From Lepraria neglecta (Eukaryota > Ascomycota > Lecanoromycetes > Lecanorales > Stereocaulaceae), in the NCBI GenBank assembly GCA_033220425.1, contig CM065652.1, forward strand, positions 1,798,001 to 1,862,000: a stretch of 64,000 bases of DNA, written 5' to 3'. Each line of letters opens with the position of its first letter. Position 1 is the first letter of the stretch. The translations under genes were made by a program, and so were the position numbers. The notes beneath the pieces were generated by a model. The model made no database searches. It saw nothing but the letters and a program-made list of their open reading frames with translations, and had not been told where the DNA came from. Below, one piece after another: positions 11,961-22,439 of this stretch.

Positions 11961-12156
11961 ACGCAGACAGGACGGAGCATGACGACGCAGTAGCACAGAC
12001 AATGCAAAAATACAGAAGCAAAGCCAGCACAAAAACACAGAAAGCAGAAGCCAACAACAACGCAGACAGGACGGAGCATGACGACGCAGTAGCACAGACA
12101 ATGCAAAAATATAGGAGCAAAGACAGCACAAAAACACAGAAAGCAGAAGCAAACAA
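11961..12156. repeat. 99-bp tandem duplication
   Basis: Two copies in direct tandem start at 11961 and 12060 with ACGCAGACAGGACGGAGCAT and differ at only a few bases. The period of 99 is a multiple of three, so the plus-strand frame repeats a 33-codon unit containing AQTMQKYRSK. A partial older copy (ACACAAAAGCACAGACA) lies just to the left. It is not part of a recognisable gene. Confidence 0.85.
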
Positions 12157-12199
12157 AGTACAATCCAAAGTCGTGAGATTCCAAGGTTTCGGCGGCGTC

Positions 12200-13364
12200 T
12201 AGTTCTAATTGGTATGGTTCCTCGCATTATACTATATATTCGCTGTTTGTTTCGGCTGCATTCAAGATTCCAAGAGTTTGAGTAAGTTGGGTTTGTACGG
12301 TTCCTTAACTTCAAAATCTTCAATTCGTCATTGGTCCCCTGTCGTACCATTCCAAGGTTGTATGTGCATCGAGGTTGCCGTCAATCGGGTTCCCCAAGTT
12401 CAAGTTCTTCGATTCGTTATTGGTTCCAGCTGGCGAATAATACTAAGTTTGTCGATGTGTCAAGTTGTCGTCAATCGCGTTCCTGCAAATACAAAGTGCG
12501 CTGTTAAATTCGGCTGGTAGAGGTTCCAAACTTCCAACAATGTCGCGGATGATCGATTCGGTTCCCAGAGGTCGAATTTGGCGAAGCTTCACTTGGTTAT
12601 TGTCGAAGGGGTTCCACGTTGTGTTCGATGGGTTCTAGCACGATAAAGTTTCAGTGTCAGAGATGTTCGTAGGTATCCCAGAAGTTCGAGTGAGGTTCCT
12701 AATCTTTGCATATGGACAGGTTCCATATTTCGAAGGCTCCGAGTTCAAGAGTTCGAAAGTCGACGTGATTCCCAGGCTGGATCCAAGATCCCAACTATCG
12801 AAAGTTCCGGATAACGTAAGGGTCCACTTTTCGCGAGAAATGGTTTCAAATATTTAACGTTCCAGCTATCGAAGGTTCTAAATATTCGAGTGCTCCAAGT
12901 GTTCAGTGCTAATACTATTGAATAGATTAGAAAGTAGTTGGCCATACTTCTGTCGAACATTTGTGGTGGTGACATTCGATCGTTGAAGATTGTATCGAGG
13001 CTGGAAGGTGAAGGCGTCCAGTTGATCGAGGTCGGTGTTGTTGAAATTCCTAAGGTGATAGGACTAGGATGAGTGATTAAAGTGAAGAATGTCGAGAGTT
13101 AAAAGTTGAAAGAATAAATAAAGAGGAAGAAGAAGAGCGATTAAATAGCAGTGAAGAAGAAAGAGCAGCGTCGAAAGCCATAGTGTCGAAGTCCCTAAAG
13201 TCGCATATCAGTGTCGAAAGCTGGAGTGTCGAGTGTCAAAGTGTTGGTTATCGAAGTGACGAGAAAGTTAGCCTCAAAGACGGCGGTGTTGAAGAGCGAG
13301 ATGTTGAAAGGTGACGGGGTTTCAAACATGGCAATGTTCGCGATATTATGACGACGTTTTGTAT
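12200..13364. other. Cryptically repetitive GGTTCC/TCGA-rich stretch
   Basis: The words GGTTCC, GTTCCA, TTCGA and GTCGA recur every few tens of bases without a strict period. The texture is continuous with the regular 126-bp repeats that follow, so this is probably an older, more diverged part of the same array. No gene is supported. Confidence 0.45.
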
Positions 13365-13925
13365 GCTTTAAGGTTCCAAATTAATGTCGACAAGGTTACA
13401 AAATGACAAAGGTCCAGGTCCTCGAGTTCGGTCGAGTTCCATAGTCAGAGTTGGGATATCCAGGCGATATAGTTGGTGACGGTTTGTAGAGTCCGCAGAC
13501 AAGTTCCAATAATCTAAAATCAACGTGTCTAACAAGCTATATGGTTCCCAAGTGTCGCTGTGTCGTATGGTCGAGGACAAGAAAATCCTAGATGGTAAGT
13601 CGGTAGGGTTCCTCATGTCCGCAGACAAATTCTAAACTTCGGAAGGCGGACATGCTCAATAAGTTAAAAGGTTCCCAAACTTTGCTGTGTTGTGAGATTG
13701 AGGATGACAAAATATGAAGATTCAAGTCGGCAGGGTTCCCGAGTCCGTGAGCAAGTTCCAAGTGCTGGTAGTCAGTGTGTTCGGATAAGCTGTGAGGTTC
13801 CTAAACTCTGTTGTGCTGTAAGACAAAGGACGACAGATTTATAATCGATCAAGTTGATAAGGTTCCTATTGTCCGCAGACATTTTTCAAAAATCGAAGAC
13901 GGTGAAGTTTCCAGAGGCTTCTCTG
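13365..13925. repeat. Diverged 126-bp tandem array
   Basis: GGTTCC followed by a T/CAA(A/G)-(C/T)T(C/T)G-C/TTG-TG block starts at 13543, 13670 and 13796. A second anchor, GTCCGCAGACA or a close variant, starts at 13491, 13617, 13743 and 13871. Spacings are 126-128 bp, so about four and a half units are visible. Units are only moderately similar to one another, which points to an old minisatellite-like array. Confidence 0.75.
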
Positions 13926-14687
13926 TTGTGACTCGAACGATGCAGATGCTGATGTCGTGAAAAGAACGTTTGACAGGTGAAGCATGTGTCAGACTGGTGG
14001 CGCATCCGAATTTCCAGAGTTGTTGCTGTATGAATGATGGGGTTGCGAAAGCTGAGGCTGTCAAATGAACGTCGATGAGTCATTAATGTGTCGCGTCATG
14101 AAGTGTGAAAGATGCGGATGCGGATGCGGATGCGGATGTTGTAGGAAGGTTGTCGGTAGATCAGCCATGTGTCGAGATGCGAAGTGTTCAATGGTATGAA
14201 AGAATATTAAAGGAAGAAGGAAAGAGTGGAGGAGAAGAATTATTAAATACCCCACTGGTTGGTTGAGTCACATGCACAGCCTGAATTTGCCTTGATCTTT
14301 GAGGAATAGCGTCATTTGAGCAGATTTGTGTTATATGCAAAGAGCTTGTCATACTATGCTCATACCGAGCCAAACAGTCCTATCATATTGGGGTGATTAT
14401 GCGTGGATAAATCCTCGTAAACCAAGTGGAACCTATGAAACATAAAGCATGAAAATCCGGCATGGTGTCTCAAGCCTTGTGAACGATTTCTTAGCCTCAC
14501 GCATCTTTCACCATCTTTGATCCCTCTAACCGCTTGCCTTGTTCGCTGTGACTTCCGATATTGATGACTCCACGCCACTCTTCCTAGACATCTAATTCTG
14601 TTTGGTGGACAAGTCGAGTGGACGTTATGCGCCCTGTGGCGGAGTCAATCTGCTCAGCCAAACGCCGAGGACATGGGTCCTGGAGAT
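13926..14687. other. Gene-free stretch with microsatellite
   Basis: It holds the GATGCG microsatellite at 14111-14138. Only short antisense frames occur and no protein motif was seen. Confidence 0.45.
14111..14138. repeat. (GATGCG)n microsatellite
   Basis: Four perfect tandem copies of GATGCG followed by GATG. Confidence 0.9.
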
Positions 14688-15375
14688 CCAAGTTGTCAAA
14701 CCCCCCAAGTTGTCAGCCCTGTAGGGCTGAACATCAAAAATTTGCAAATCCGAAATTTTTTATTGCACTTTTTGGACTCCATTCAGGTTGCTAGCTATAT
14801 CTTAGCCTTGCGGGGCTTCCTTATACGTTGCCCTCTTCCTATTGGTTGCTTTCTAAGGTCCCCAGAGCTCTGCTGCTCGTCCTCGCCCTGCGCCTTCCAC
14901 CGTCCTTGCTGTAGATCCGTAGTAGTCACCCTTAACCACAGAGTTATAATCTTCTTCTGACGCCTTGCGGGCGGTAAATTTAGATATAGTAGAGCTACTA
15001 GTATTTGGTGTTGAATAAGTCAAATATGCAATGAAAATTTGCAAAACTTCGATGTTCAGCCCTAGAAGGGTTCACCCCTCAACCGGCTAGCCTTATAGGG
15101 CTGCCGCCCGGAAATCTCGATCTTTCTGCTCCGGGGGAAAGCTCCAGGGGCTCTCAGGGGTCTATATAGTGGAAGTCTACAGCTTTCTACAGCTCGCCAA
15201 CTTCGTAAGTTTCGATAAAATCTTTAGTACGAAACTTATATAGATTGATGATATCTACAATAGCATACGCGAAAATTTATTATCAAACGCTATATCTGTA
15301 GAGCTAGAGGAGGTAGACGGTTGAGGGGTGAACCCTTCTACAGGGCTGACAACTTGGTGGGTGTGACAACTTGGG
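14688..15375. mobile_element. Nested inverted-repeat elements (MITE-like)
   Basis: An outer pair of inverted arms starts at 14688 (CCAAGTTGTCA, repeated as CCAAGTTGTCAGCCCTGTAG) and ends near 15375 in the complement. Inside are two abutting inverted-repeat units. One has arms AGGGCTGAACATC at 14723-14735 and GATGTTCAGCCCT at 15051-15063. The other has 29-31 bp arms at 15056-15084 and 15319-15349 (GAAGGGTTCACCCCTCAACC and its complement) and is 294 bp long. There is no coding capacity. No convincing target-site duplication was found. The arms share the word TCAGCCCTRTAGGGCTGA with a site at 55748. Confidence 0.6.
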
Positions 15376-16098
15376 GGGTGAATCCTTCTAGGCCTGTAGC
15401 AGGATTTTTGCTGCTCTTAGCCACCCTTTAGAGAGTATGATGTTATTTTCTCCATCGCATCCTTTCCAGCCGCTGTACTTGGCTATAGGGTAGGCTTCGG
15501 GGCTTTAGGCTCCATCCACGGGCAAGGGAAGCATTGGATTGCCTTCCACTTTGGGATGAGTGTCATCGCCCAGGCATCTATAGATCGATGGATGATGAGT
15601 ATTGTCGCGAATGTAGAGGGTGAGAGGGTGAGTAGGGGCGAGGTACCATAGAGGCCAAGCATCACGCCGGGCGGGAGATGGACAAGATCGGAGGGGCCAT
15701 CTCATCGAGATCGTGATTCGTTTCAAGGCTCAAACAGCTCGAAAACTGCCCCTCCAGCGATCGGCAAGGAATCAAGCCATTGGAACGGTCTCTCTCCCTG
15801 TTTGCCATCCTAGTCTCAAACAAGATCTTGTGTCACGGGTGCATTGGCTGAGGAGCAGGTGCTGGATTGGTTGGAGGAGGACTTTGCGTATCTTAGCGCC
15901 AATAATGCTTGCCCTGAATCCCTGATCGCCCTGCTAAAATTGTAGTGGCACTGGCAAGGGTCCAGGATGGGCCTACCACCAGCCTGCCTATTTACCGCTA
16001 ATAATCCATCTCCTTCCTCCTTCAACTTCCTCAATAACGTCACCTGCCTTCAATAATCAGCCACAATTACCAGCAAACGAACAGAAGCAACCTTCAAG
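15376..16098. other. Intergenic, promoter side of CYSTM gene
   Basis: No gene was recognised. The final 130 bases before 16099 are pyrimidine-rich and are presumably the promoter and 5' leader of the small cysteine-rich gene. Confidence 0.45.
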
Positions 16099-16525
16099 AT
16101 GCCTGCCGAAATCACTCAACCCCTCCCCACCCAGCAGATGACTGCTTCCACCCCTGCCGACGCTCCTTGCGCAGTCGACGAGCAGCCCGTAAGTCCATCC
16201 CCACATCCAGATATAACGGCTATCTCCACTCCCTCCTTCCGACCCGCTGTCTTATCACTTGGCCTCTTGGCATCAATACCAAGAGCCAAGAGCGTCGCTT
16301 GGGCGCAAAGCTTCTCTACATTCTCAATCTAACCATGCTGGTGTTACAGAAGCCCCAGGAGCCTATGACAGTGAGCCTTCGTGGTGGAGGTGAGAAGGAG
16401 GATGTTTGCTGTGGCATGTACGTTCAAGCCTACACATGACATGACTGGATGCGAGGTCGAGATACTAATGATGGAACAGTTGCGCTGGCCTCGCCTGCTT
16501 CGAGTGCTGCGAATGCTGCTGCTAG
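16099..16525 (+). CDS. CYSTM-family cysteine-rich tail-membrane micro-protein
   Basis: Three exons, 16099-16188, 16350-16417 and 16480-16525, with GT-AG introns (gtaagt...ttacag and gtacgt...aacag), splice in frame to about 67 residues. The N-terminal half is Pro/Thr/Ala-rich and probably disordered. The C-terminus is the cysteine-rich transmembrane module DVCCGICAGLACFECCECCC followed directly by the stop, which is the hallmark of CYSTM proteins. In fungi and plants these small tail-anchored proteins are linked to stress tolerance and metal or redox response. The exon structure is deduced from frame and splice consensus only; the clean C-terminal module makes it convincing. Confidence 0.8.
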
Positions 16526-17640
16526 ACGATCGAGACGACGGACATCACAACGCGATGTTGTGGAAGGATAAAGAGACTTTCTGCAACTCGGGCTTTCATA
16601 CTGTGGTGTCATGAATTAAGACGGTCTTGATGGATCTTTGTTTGCAATATGCGTGATGGTCGACAGCGGATGGCGTGCAATTGAGCCTATTCTCTTCTTC
16701 CAGCTCGAATGATCATGAATCACATTTAAACCCCTTCACACGTGCTATACGCGTCAATACTGTGATTCCATACATTTGTCCCTCTACCCAACTTTCCATT
16801 TTCTATTGCCAGATGCCTGTACTTCTGATTGTCTGTGCACAGCCTTCTCGCAATCCCCATGGCCCTTCTCATCTCCCATACATCTCCAGAACAAGCACGA
16901 CAACTGCCACCGCTAACGTCATTGCCAACACCGATGGTCCTCCAAAGACGGTCGCCGCTGACTCCTCGTCTATCATACCTCGCGATGAGGATACAAAGAC
17001 TGATGGTGCCGGCGCATAATAGGTAAGTGGAGGGCGGCGGCGACGGACCCCACGCTCACAGAGCCGATCGAGGGCATTCTGGCGCTTCTGATTGGGTTGT
17101 GACTGGAAGGGAATATTTTTTGGTGAGAATCGGGTAGGTAGAGGAATGACAGCGTCTTGATGAAGTCCTATGGGCCAACAAAGAGCCCGGAGTTTGGGAT
17201 AAGCGGGCTATGTATACCATCGCCGGATACATCGGCTTACTTTTGATACGGCTAGAGTTTAGTGGCTGTACATGAGTAACATATGAGGAGCGCCGCCAAG
17301 CAGATAAGTGGAGATCATCCTATGGAAATATCCTCCCATGCCTTATGGCTGATGCTATCCAGAAAGTTGTGCGCCGCTTGAATTTCTCAATACCAATTGC
17401 AAGGTTGGAAAGGCAGAGATGTTGACAGTCGGTATCCAGCTTGAGTACAGGCTCTGAACATAGCAGCCTCGGAGGAGCCTGGAGGGTGTAATTTTCCGGC
17501 TCAATGCAACTGATCATCGTGCTACTTCGAAGGTTGGAGGAGGAGCGACATTGCCGTGGCTTTGGAGCCTGAGCAAACATCTGCGAATTAGAGGCTCTGT
17601 AGAGTCTGGTCGTTCATGAAGATGCGTATACAGTCTCGTT
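16526..17640. other. 3' flank and intergenic
   Basis: It contains the 3' leader of the CYSTM gene and a 114-codon plus-strand open frame (16675-17019) rich in Ser/Thr/Pro. That frame has no domain and probably lies in untranslated sequence. Nothing else is supported. Confidence 0.4.
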
Positions 17641-19199
17641 TCAAGCAAGAGGATCAGAAACAGTCTCCACTGATCCATCGTGAGCAGTATGGATCCAGTC
17701 AACGTCGCAATCCGGGTCTTCGCAGCGGTGATAGTTACAATTGAGAGTATTTGTACACTGGGCTCCGCGTTGTGTGATACCCAGACATCTGCCATATTTC
17801 TCCCAGTTGGCTCTCGTTGCTGGTGCGGGTATCAAAGCACCCGCGACTGAAAGTTTATGACTGTGGGCTGTGCTGTTGCCAGTCTTAATGTTGACGGGCT
17901 GTGAGGCGTCATCTTCTTTTCTCTTGTTGAGCTCCTTTTGCAAACGCTCCTGTAGAGCTCTCTCCTTCCTTTGGACTTCCGTGGTTCTTTTCGCTTCTTC
18001 CCTCTCTCTTCGTTCCTTCTCCATAGCTTCCACCCTCATCTTCTCTCGCCACTGTTCCATCCGCTCTTCATACATCCTCTGCTTCTGTCGCTCTTCCTCC
18101 TGCCGTTGTCGTTCCTCTTCCTCAAATTCCTGACGCAGCGCCTCTCTTCCCTTAGCTAGCCTCTCTTGCATCTCTACCTCCTCTTCAGATTTCTCCTTAT
18201 ATCTGGCTTTGTATCGTACCGAACCATCCACTTCTCTCCTCAGCTCTAACTCAACCCTCCTCGCAGCCTTTTGGCGTTCCCCGCTTTCCTGGCCTAGCCG
18301 TACCTCATAGTCGGCCTCAGTCTTATTCAAGTGTTTCCTAGCCTGCTCCAAGTCGAGCTTCTTGCCCTTAAGTTGCATCAACCTGTCCTTGCGTTTCCTA
18401 TCATGTTCTTTTTCCAAACCCTCTGGGCTTCGCTCCCAAATGGTCGTGCTGTTCTTAGCTCTACATTCGACTCTGAGTTCTCCGTCGAGAATATCGAGAT
18501 CTCTCTGCTCCTTTTGCCAAATCTCAGCCTCCAGGGTTTGTACGCTTGACCTCATCGTAAGCATAAGCTTAATTGTAGCTTCGATCCCTAGGATCCATTC
18601 TTGCTCCGCTCTCGCTACTACACCCTTTGCTAGATTGGCTGCTCGCTCCCTCGCGTCCTGTTCTTTCTTTGCTTTCTCAGCTTCTCGCTCTCTTGCTTCT
18701 TGTTCCTTCCATGCCTTCTCCGCGACTCTTTCCCTCGCCTCTTGTTCCTTCCTTGCTTTTTCGGCCGCCCTTTCTCTTTCTTCTCGTTCCTTTCTCGCTT
18801 TCTCCGCTGCCCTCTCTCTTGCTTGCCGCTCTCTCTTCAATTCATCCGCTCTGTGCATCATATATGCCCTGGCACGGGCTGCTACGCTCGACTCAGTACT
18901 CTTTGATGGCAAGCTAGCTCCTTCGTAAAGCTTCTTGTCGTATAGAACTCGTCGATTCCCGTCGGAGAGAATTTCGTAGGCTTTCGCAAGCTGCAGAGAT
19001 CAGCACAAGAAGCCAAAACTAGGCGCAAGCTTCCACCACTGACCTCTTGGAAGTCTGCAACAGCCGAACGAGTGCCATGATTCTTATCCGGATGACGCTG
19101 TAGTGCTAATTTGTGGTATGCGACCTTGATCTCCGACTTATTCGCATGTCGTTCAACACCGAGAACGTCGTAGAAGGTCCTGGATGTCGGCGATGCCAT
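17641..19199 (-). CDS. J-domain protein with long charged coiled coil
   Basis: Exon 1 is 19199-19044 (52 codons) and exon 2 is 18990-17641, with a 53-nt intron (gtcagt...tgcag), giving about 501 residues. Residues 3-70 are a J domain with an intact HPD ([10 protein letters not shown]) and the closing [15 protein letters not shown]. Residues 85-370 are an almost uninterrupted Arg/Glu/Lys/Ala coiled coil with about 14-residue repeats ([15 protein letters not shown]). The C-terminus has a compact Cys/His cluster ([14 protein letters not shown], then [11 protein letters not shown]). J domains stimulate Hsp70 ATPase. What this one delivers to Hsp70 is unknown. The intron position is identical in the shorter neighbour at 19921-20266, so the two are paralogues. 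Confidence 0.85.
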
Positions 19200-19920
19200 G
19201 CTGTTCAGTCTGGGTTTGGATTATGTAGAGCTGCCAGAGGAAAGGTTGGCTGTTTCTAGTTTCTCAACACTTGTGACACTTTTTCGGTATTTCAACGTAA
19301 GCCACATGGCATAGATAGTCAAGACATTGCTATCTAGAACATGCACACAAATGGATGCGGGTCTCATAATCCTGCCTTTTTTTTGAAGCCTCACATGCAA
19401 TGACGCAGGTGCTAATGGATTAGTGATGTTTTCAGGGTCCTAATATGTGAAGGAATTTCAGGAAAGAAATTCAATGACAAGTGGCATGAACACTATGAGC
19501 AAGTTAAGGCGCATAGGCAAGCCACAACCAGAAACTTATCGGAGCGTGGCTCCACATACCTCATACTTCAAACTGATAGATAGGGACTAGGGAGTGCTCT
19601 TTGCTTCACCACGGACGGCAAAAATCTAATCGTTTGAGTTGGGAACATGAGCACAAATTCTGGTGGCTGAGCGGTAAATGACCAGCATGGCGAAGCAAAA
19701 AAAGTGGGTCTAGCCAATCTATGCAAATGTATACCCTGAAAGCTCACAGCAAATGCTTTGGTCGTTCGAACTTTGGATGTGGAAAAGTATTGTGTTAATC
19801 TATGTCCTAAGTAGACAAAGCCCATAACAGCGAAATGAGTAGCAATTCAGTGTCTCTATCCACACACCAAATCTGCTCACTTCGCATCTTCCATTTCCCT
19901 CGCCTCCTTCCCTTCAGCTT
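19200..19920. other. Intergenic between J-domain paralogues
   Basis: No gene is supported. The block around 19480-19590 (GGCTCCACATACCTCATACTTCAA and neighbours) resembles the block around 20560-20650 upstream of the second J gene. This suggests that promoter DNA was copied along with the gene. Confidence 0.45.
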
Positions 19921-20266
19921 CTATTCTCTGTCCGCACGTCTCTGTTTCTCTTTTCCCATCTCGAATTCCTGCTCCGTTGACATCCGGGCTTCAAAGCCGT
20001 GGTGGTAGGCATATCTGCGATTTGAATCGGAAAGAGTTTCGTAGGCTTCCCCGAGCTATAAAGGGCGTTAGCATATGTGGTTAAATACCAACAATCAGTG
20101 GACAGCTTGCCTTTTGGAAATCGACAACAGCACTGCGAGTGTTGTTATTCTTCTCTGGATGACGCTGTAGAGCTAGTTTCTTGTAGGCTGCCTTGATCTC
20201 TTCAGGCTGGGCATTTGTCTCAACTCCTAAGACGACGTAAAACTCCTTCCTTGTAGGTATGGCCAT
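19921..20266 (-). CDS. Short J-domain protein with HPE instead of HPD
   Basis: Exon 1 is 20266-20111 (52 codons, the same length as in the larger paralogue) and exon 2 is 20055-19921, giving about 96 residues. The intron starts with GC (gcaagc) and ends in tatag. The J domain is otherwise well kept ([35 protein letters not shown]), but the Asp of HPD is Glu. HPD is the motif needed for Hsp70 stimulation, so this protein may be a J-like protein that binds without activating, or a gene losing function. The long coiled coil of the paralogue is absent and the protein stops 30 residues after the domain. Confidence 0.7.
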
Positions 20267-20679
20267 GATGGTCGAATCCGCTTTTGATTATGAGAAGCTA
20301 GTCAGGTCAGATATTGTTTATCTCCGGTTTTCGACCGACCAGGAAGGTAGTTTTGATAGTTGGATATTTCAGCGCTGTCAATGAACGAAGGTGAAGACAT
20401 TACATACCACGACTTCGCGCACGAAGAAATTCGATTTCCATTATTTTGGCTCATGATTTCCTAAGAAGGTTTTACATGCTGTCTGCGCGTTGAGGCATCT
20501 GCTGATGATTTAACGGGGTTTCACGATCAGAGCATGCGAAAATTCAAACGGAAGGTGAACATGATGAGCATATTCAGAGGACCTTTAGCATAGATATGGC
20601 GCCACAGATCCTATACCTCAAGCCTATGGTAGTAAATACCTAGTCTCTAAAGTCTACCGAACATCAATATCATGTCCAT
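20267..20679. other. Intergenic, 5' flank of short J-domain gene
   Basis: Promoter side of the minus-strand J gene. The segment near 20560-20650 resembles the flank of the first J gene. No open frame is supported. Confidence 0.4.
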
Positions 20680-20975
20680 CTTCACGTCCTCCTCCTCCCC
20701 TGAACCAAAACCATCACAGCCAACAGCGAGAATGATCTGCAAAATCGGCAGCGCCATCAATTTCAGTCCTGCCGAGCACCATCCCCTGCTGGAATTTACG
20801 TGTTTGTACACTTTCTCTCATACCTTGTGATCATCCTTTGCTTGCGCGAGAAGTTGGGTAATGAGGTCGGAGATATGCTCGCTCGTGGCTGCGAGGGTGG
20901 CTAACTGATTTCGCTGGTTAGGAATATTGAGGCAGTAGGAAGTGGGGGGTGTGCTTACTATGGCGATGGTTTGAT
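20680..20975 (-). pseudogene. Decayed copy of small tail-membrane gene
   Basis: Minus-strand blocks read NQLATLAATSEHISDLITQLL (near 20915-20850) and, after an apparent intron, SLLAVMVLVQGRRRT and a stop (near 20740-20690). Both parallel the intact small gene at 21399-21710 (LTQQISEVLSKTL and IVAIFTVVLVMQVRGR with stop). I found no ATG upstream in a compatible frame and the exon phases do not join cleanly. A decayed paralogue is the simplest reading. Confidence 0.4.
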
Positions 20976-21398
20976 GCGGGAGCCGAAGGAGAAATTTTGG
21001 TCGACTGGTTTAAGTTTCGAATAGGTGAGTCGGATTGTGGTAGGAGGAGATGAGGTTGATGCAATGAGAACTCGGAGTAGAAAGAAGGAGAAATGTCTTT
21101 TATAGAAGAAAGTAACCGAACTTTTAGTTGGAATTTTTTAGAAAAATTTGCAGAACCATTTTCACGTGCTCAAGCATGGGAGCAGAAATTTGACATAAAA
21201 CGGATGAATTTGCATATGGATGGGGTTCTTAGTGCCCCAGGCAAAAGTGTATACTGCCACAGTCATCTATGGTGAATCCCAGTTGCTGTGAGACCATAAG
21301 TTGTCCTCGAACCCAATACTCCGACAGAGCCTTCTCATGCTAACCTTACGTACACCATATCCCATTTGCCCCATCCGGAATCTCCTTCCTTCATGTAT

Positions 21399-21710
21399 TC
21401 ACCTCCCCCTAACCTGCATCACCAATACCACAGTGAAAATAGCCACAATCAGCCTCATGATCGAAGGTGGCATTGTCGTCGATCCGGCGGAACACGTCGC
21501 GCGCAGCCACTCGTAGGACAGGGTGCCACATATAGATGCGAGAGCGCGGTTATTCTCCTGACTCTGCGAGAGCGTTTTGCTGAGGACCTCGCTGATTTGT
21601 TGCGTCAACTGGGTCAGTGCGGCGATCTATGACTCGTGTCAGCGGATCGAGTGTAGAAAAGCAACAACGTGTAACCTTACAGCAGCGTCAGTAGAATTAC
21701 TCAAAGACAT
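21399..21710 (-). CDS. Small protein with C-terminal membrane segment
   Basis: Exon 1 is 21710-21681 (ten codons from ATG) and exon 2 is 21626-21399, with a 54-nt GT-AG intron (gtaagg...catag), giving about 85 residues. The middle is an amphipathic helix (ALTQLTQQISEVLSKTLSQS). The C-terminus is a single hydrophobic segment (LIVAIFTVVLVMQV) ending in Arg residues, as in tail-anchored proteins. The family is not recognised. A decayed relative lies about 500 bp away (20680-20975), so this is a locally duplicated family. Confidence 0.5.
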
Positions 21711-21979
21711 ACTGAATCAAGCTATCGGGTGTTGATCGCTATGAATATGCTTGCTCGGTTTCGTGGTTTTGTAAAATGCGTGAATGGGATACGGGTTGTT
21801 GCATATACGTTATTTGCAAAAAGAACAAAGAGAAGGGTTGCAAACGTGTCTTATCCCGGAATGTAGAAAACGGAAAGAACGACCAATCATAATCTGGAAC
21901 AAAGTGAATTTGGAAGTCACGAGATTGCTCAAATTCTTGGCTCTGATCCACTGCATAAGACCTAAGACCTGACTCAACC

Positions 21980-22430
21980 TTATGCAATATTCGGCTTCCT
22001 TTTGTATATTGCCTTGATCAGACTCAGAATACACCCAAAACTGAGCATGAGCGCAGTAACAGTGCACTCAGCCGCAAGGCAAAGTCGTGCGGAGTAATAA
22101 TGGAGTGGGATTGGCTGTGCACATTTTCGCATGCGCCTAGGCCTAAGGTCAATCAGCAAATGAGCACGATGATATCTGATGTAAGGCCGACGCTGCCTCT
22201 GCAAATGGCAATTGATACTTTCCCCGGTTGTCCCGGTGAAATGGGCCTTGAGCACTACGGCTGCTGCGGTCTTGAGGTATTGGAAGGTTGATTGGATTGA
22301 ATTGGTTTGGTCCCGTAATTCCCACACTGACGGCTCTGAAAATTTGCCACTGAGCACATATCGGAATTATAGAGCAAAAGAGCAAAAAAGAAAGTCTGAT
22401 TTTTCTATTGTCAAGTTGGTCATAGAACAT
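21980..22430 (-). other. Possible small gene, uncertain
   Basis: Overlapping minus-strand frames end in a hydrophobic segment (CTVTALMLSFGCILSLI) followed by basic residues, the same overall plan as the small membrane protein to the left. An acceptor-like site (attttcag) precedes AGCCGTCAGTG. No start and no complete exon chain could be built. It may be a third, more diverged member of that local family. Confidence 0.25.
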
Positions 22431-22439
22431 TAGCTTGCC

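Noticed and set aside
13365-13925. Possible CRISPR-like repeat array
   Set aside because: Repeats are long, diverged, without regular unique spacers, and the genome is eukaryotic.
18362-18928. 188-codon plus-strand open frame
   Set aside because: Antisense shadow of the Arg/Glu-rich coiled coil; composition is dominated by Ser/Leu/Phe repeats from complementing that repeat.
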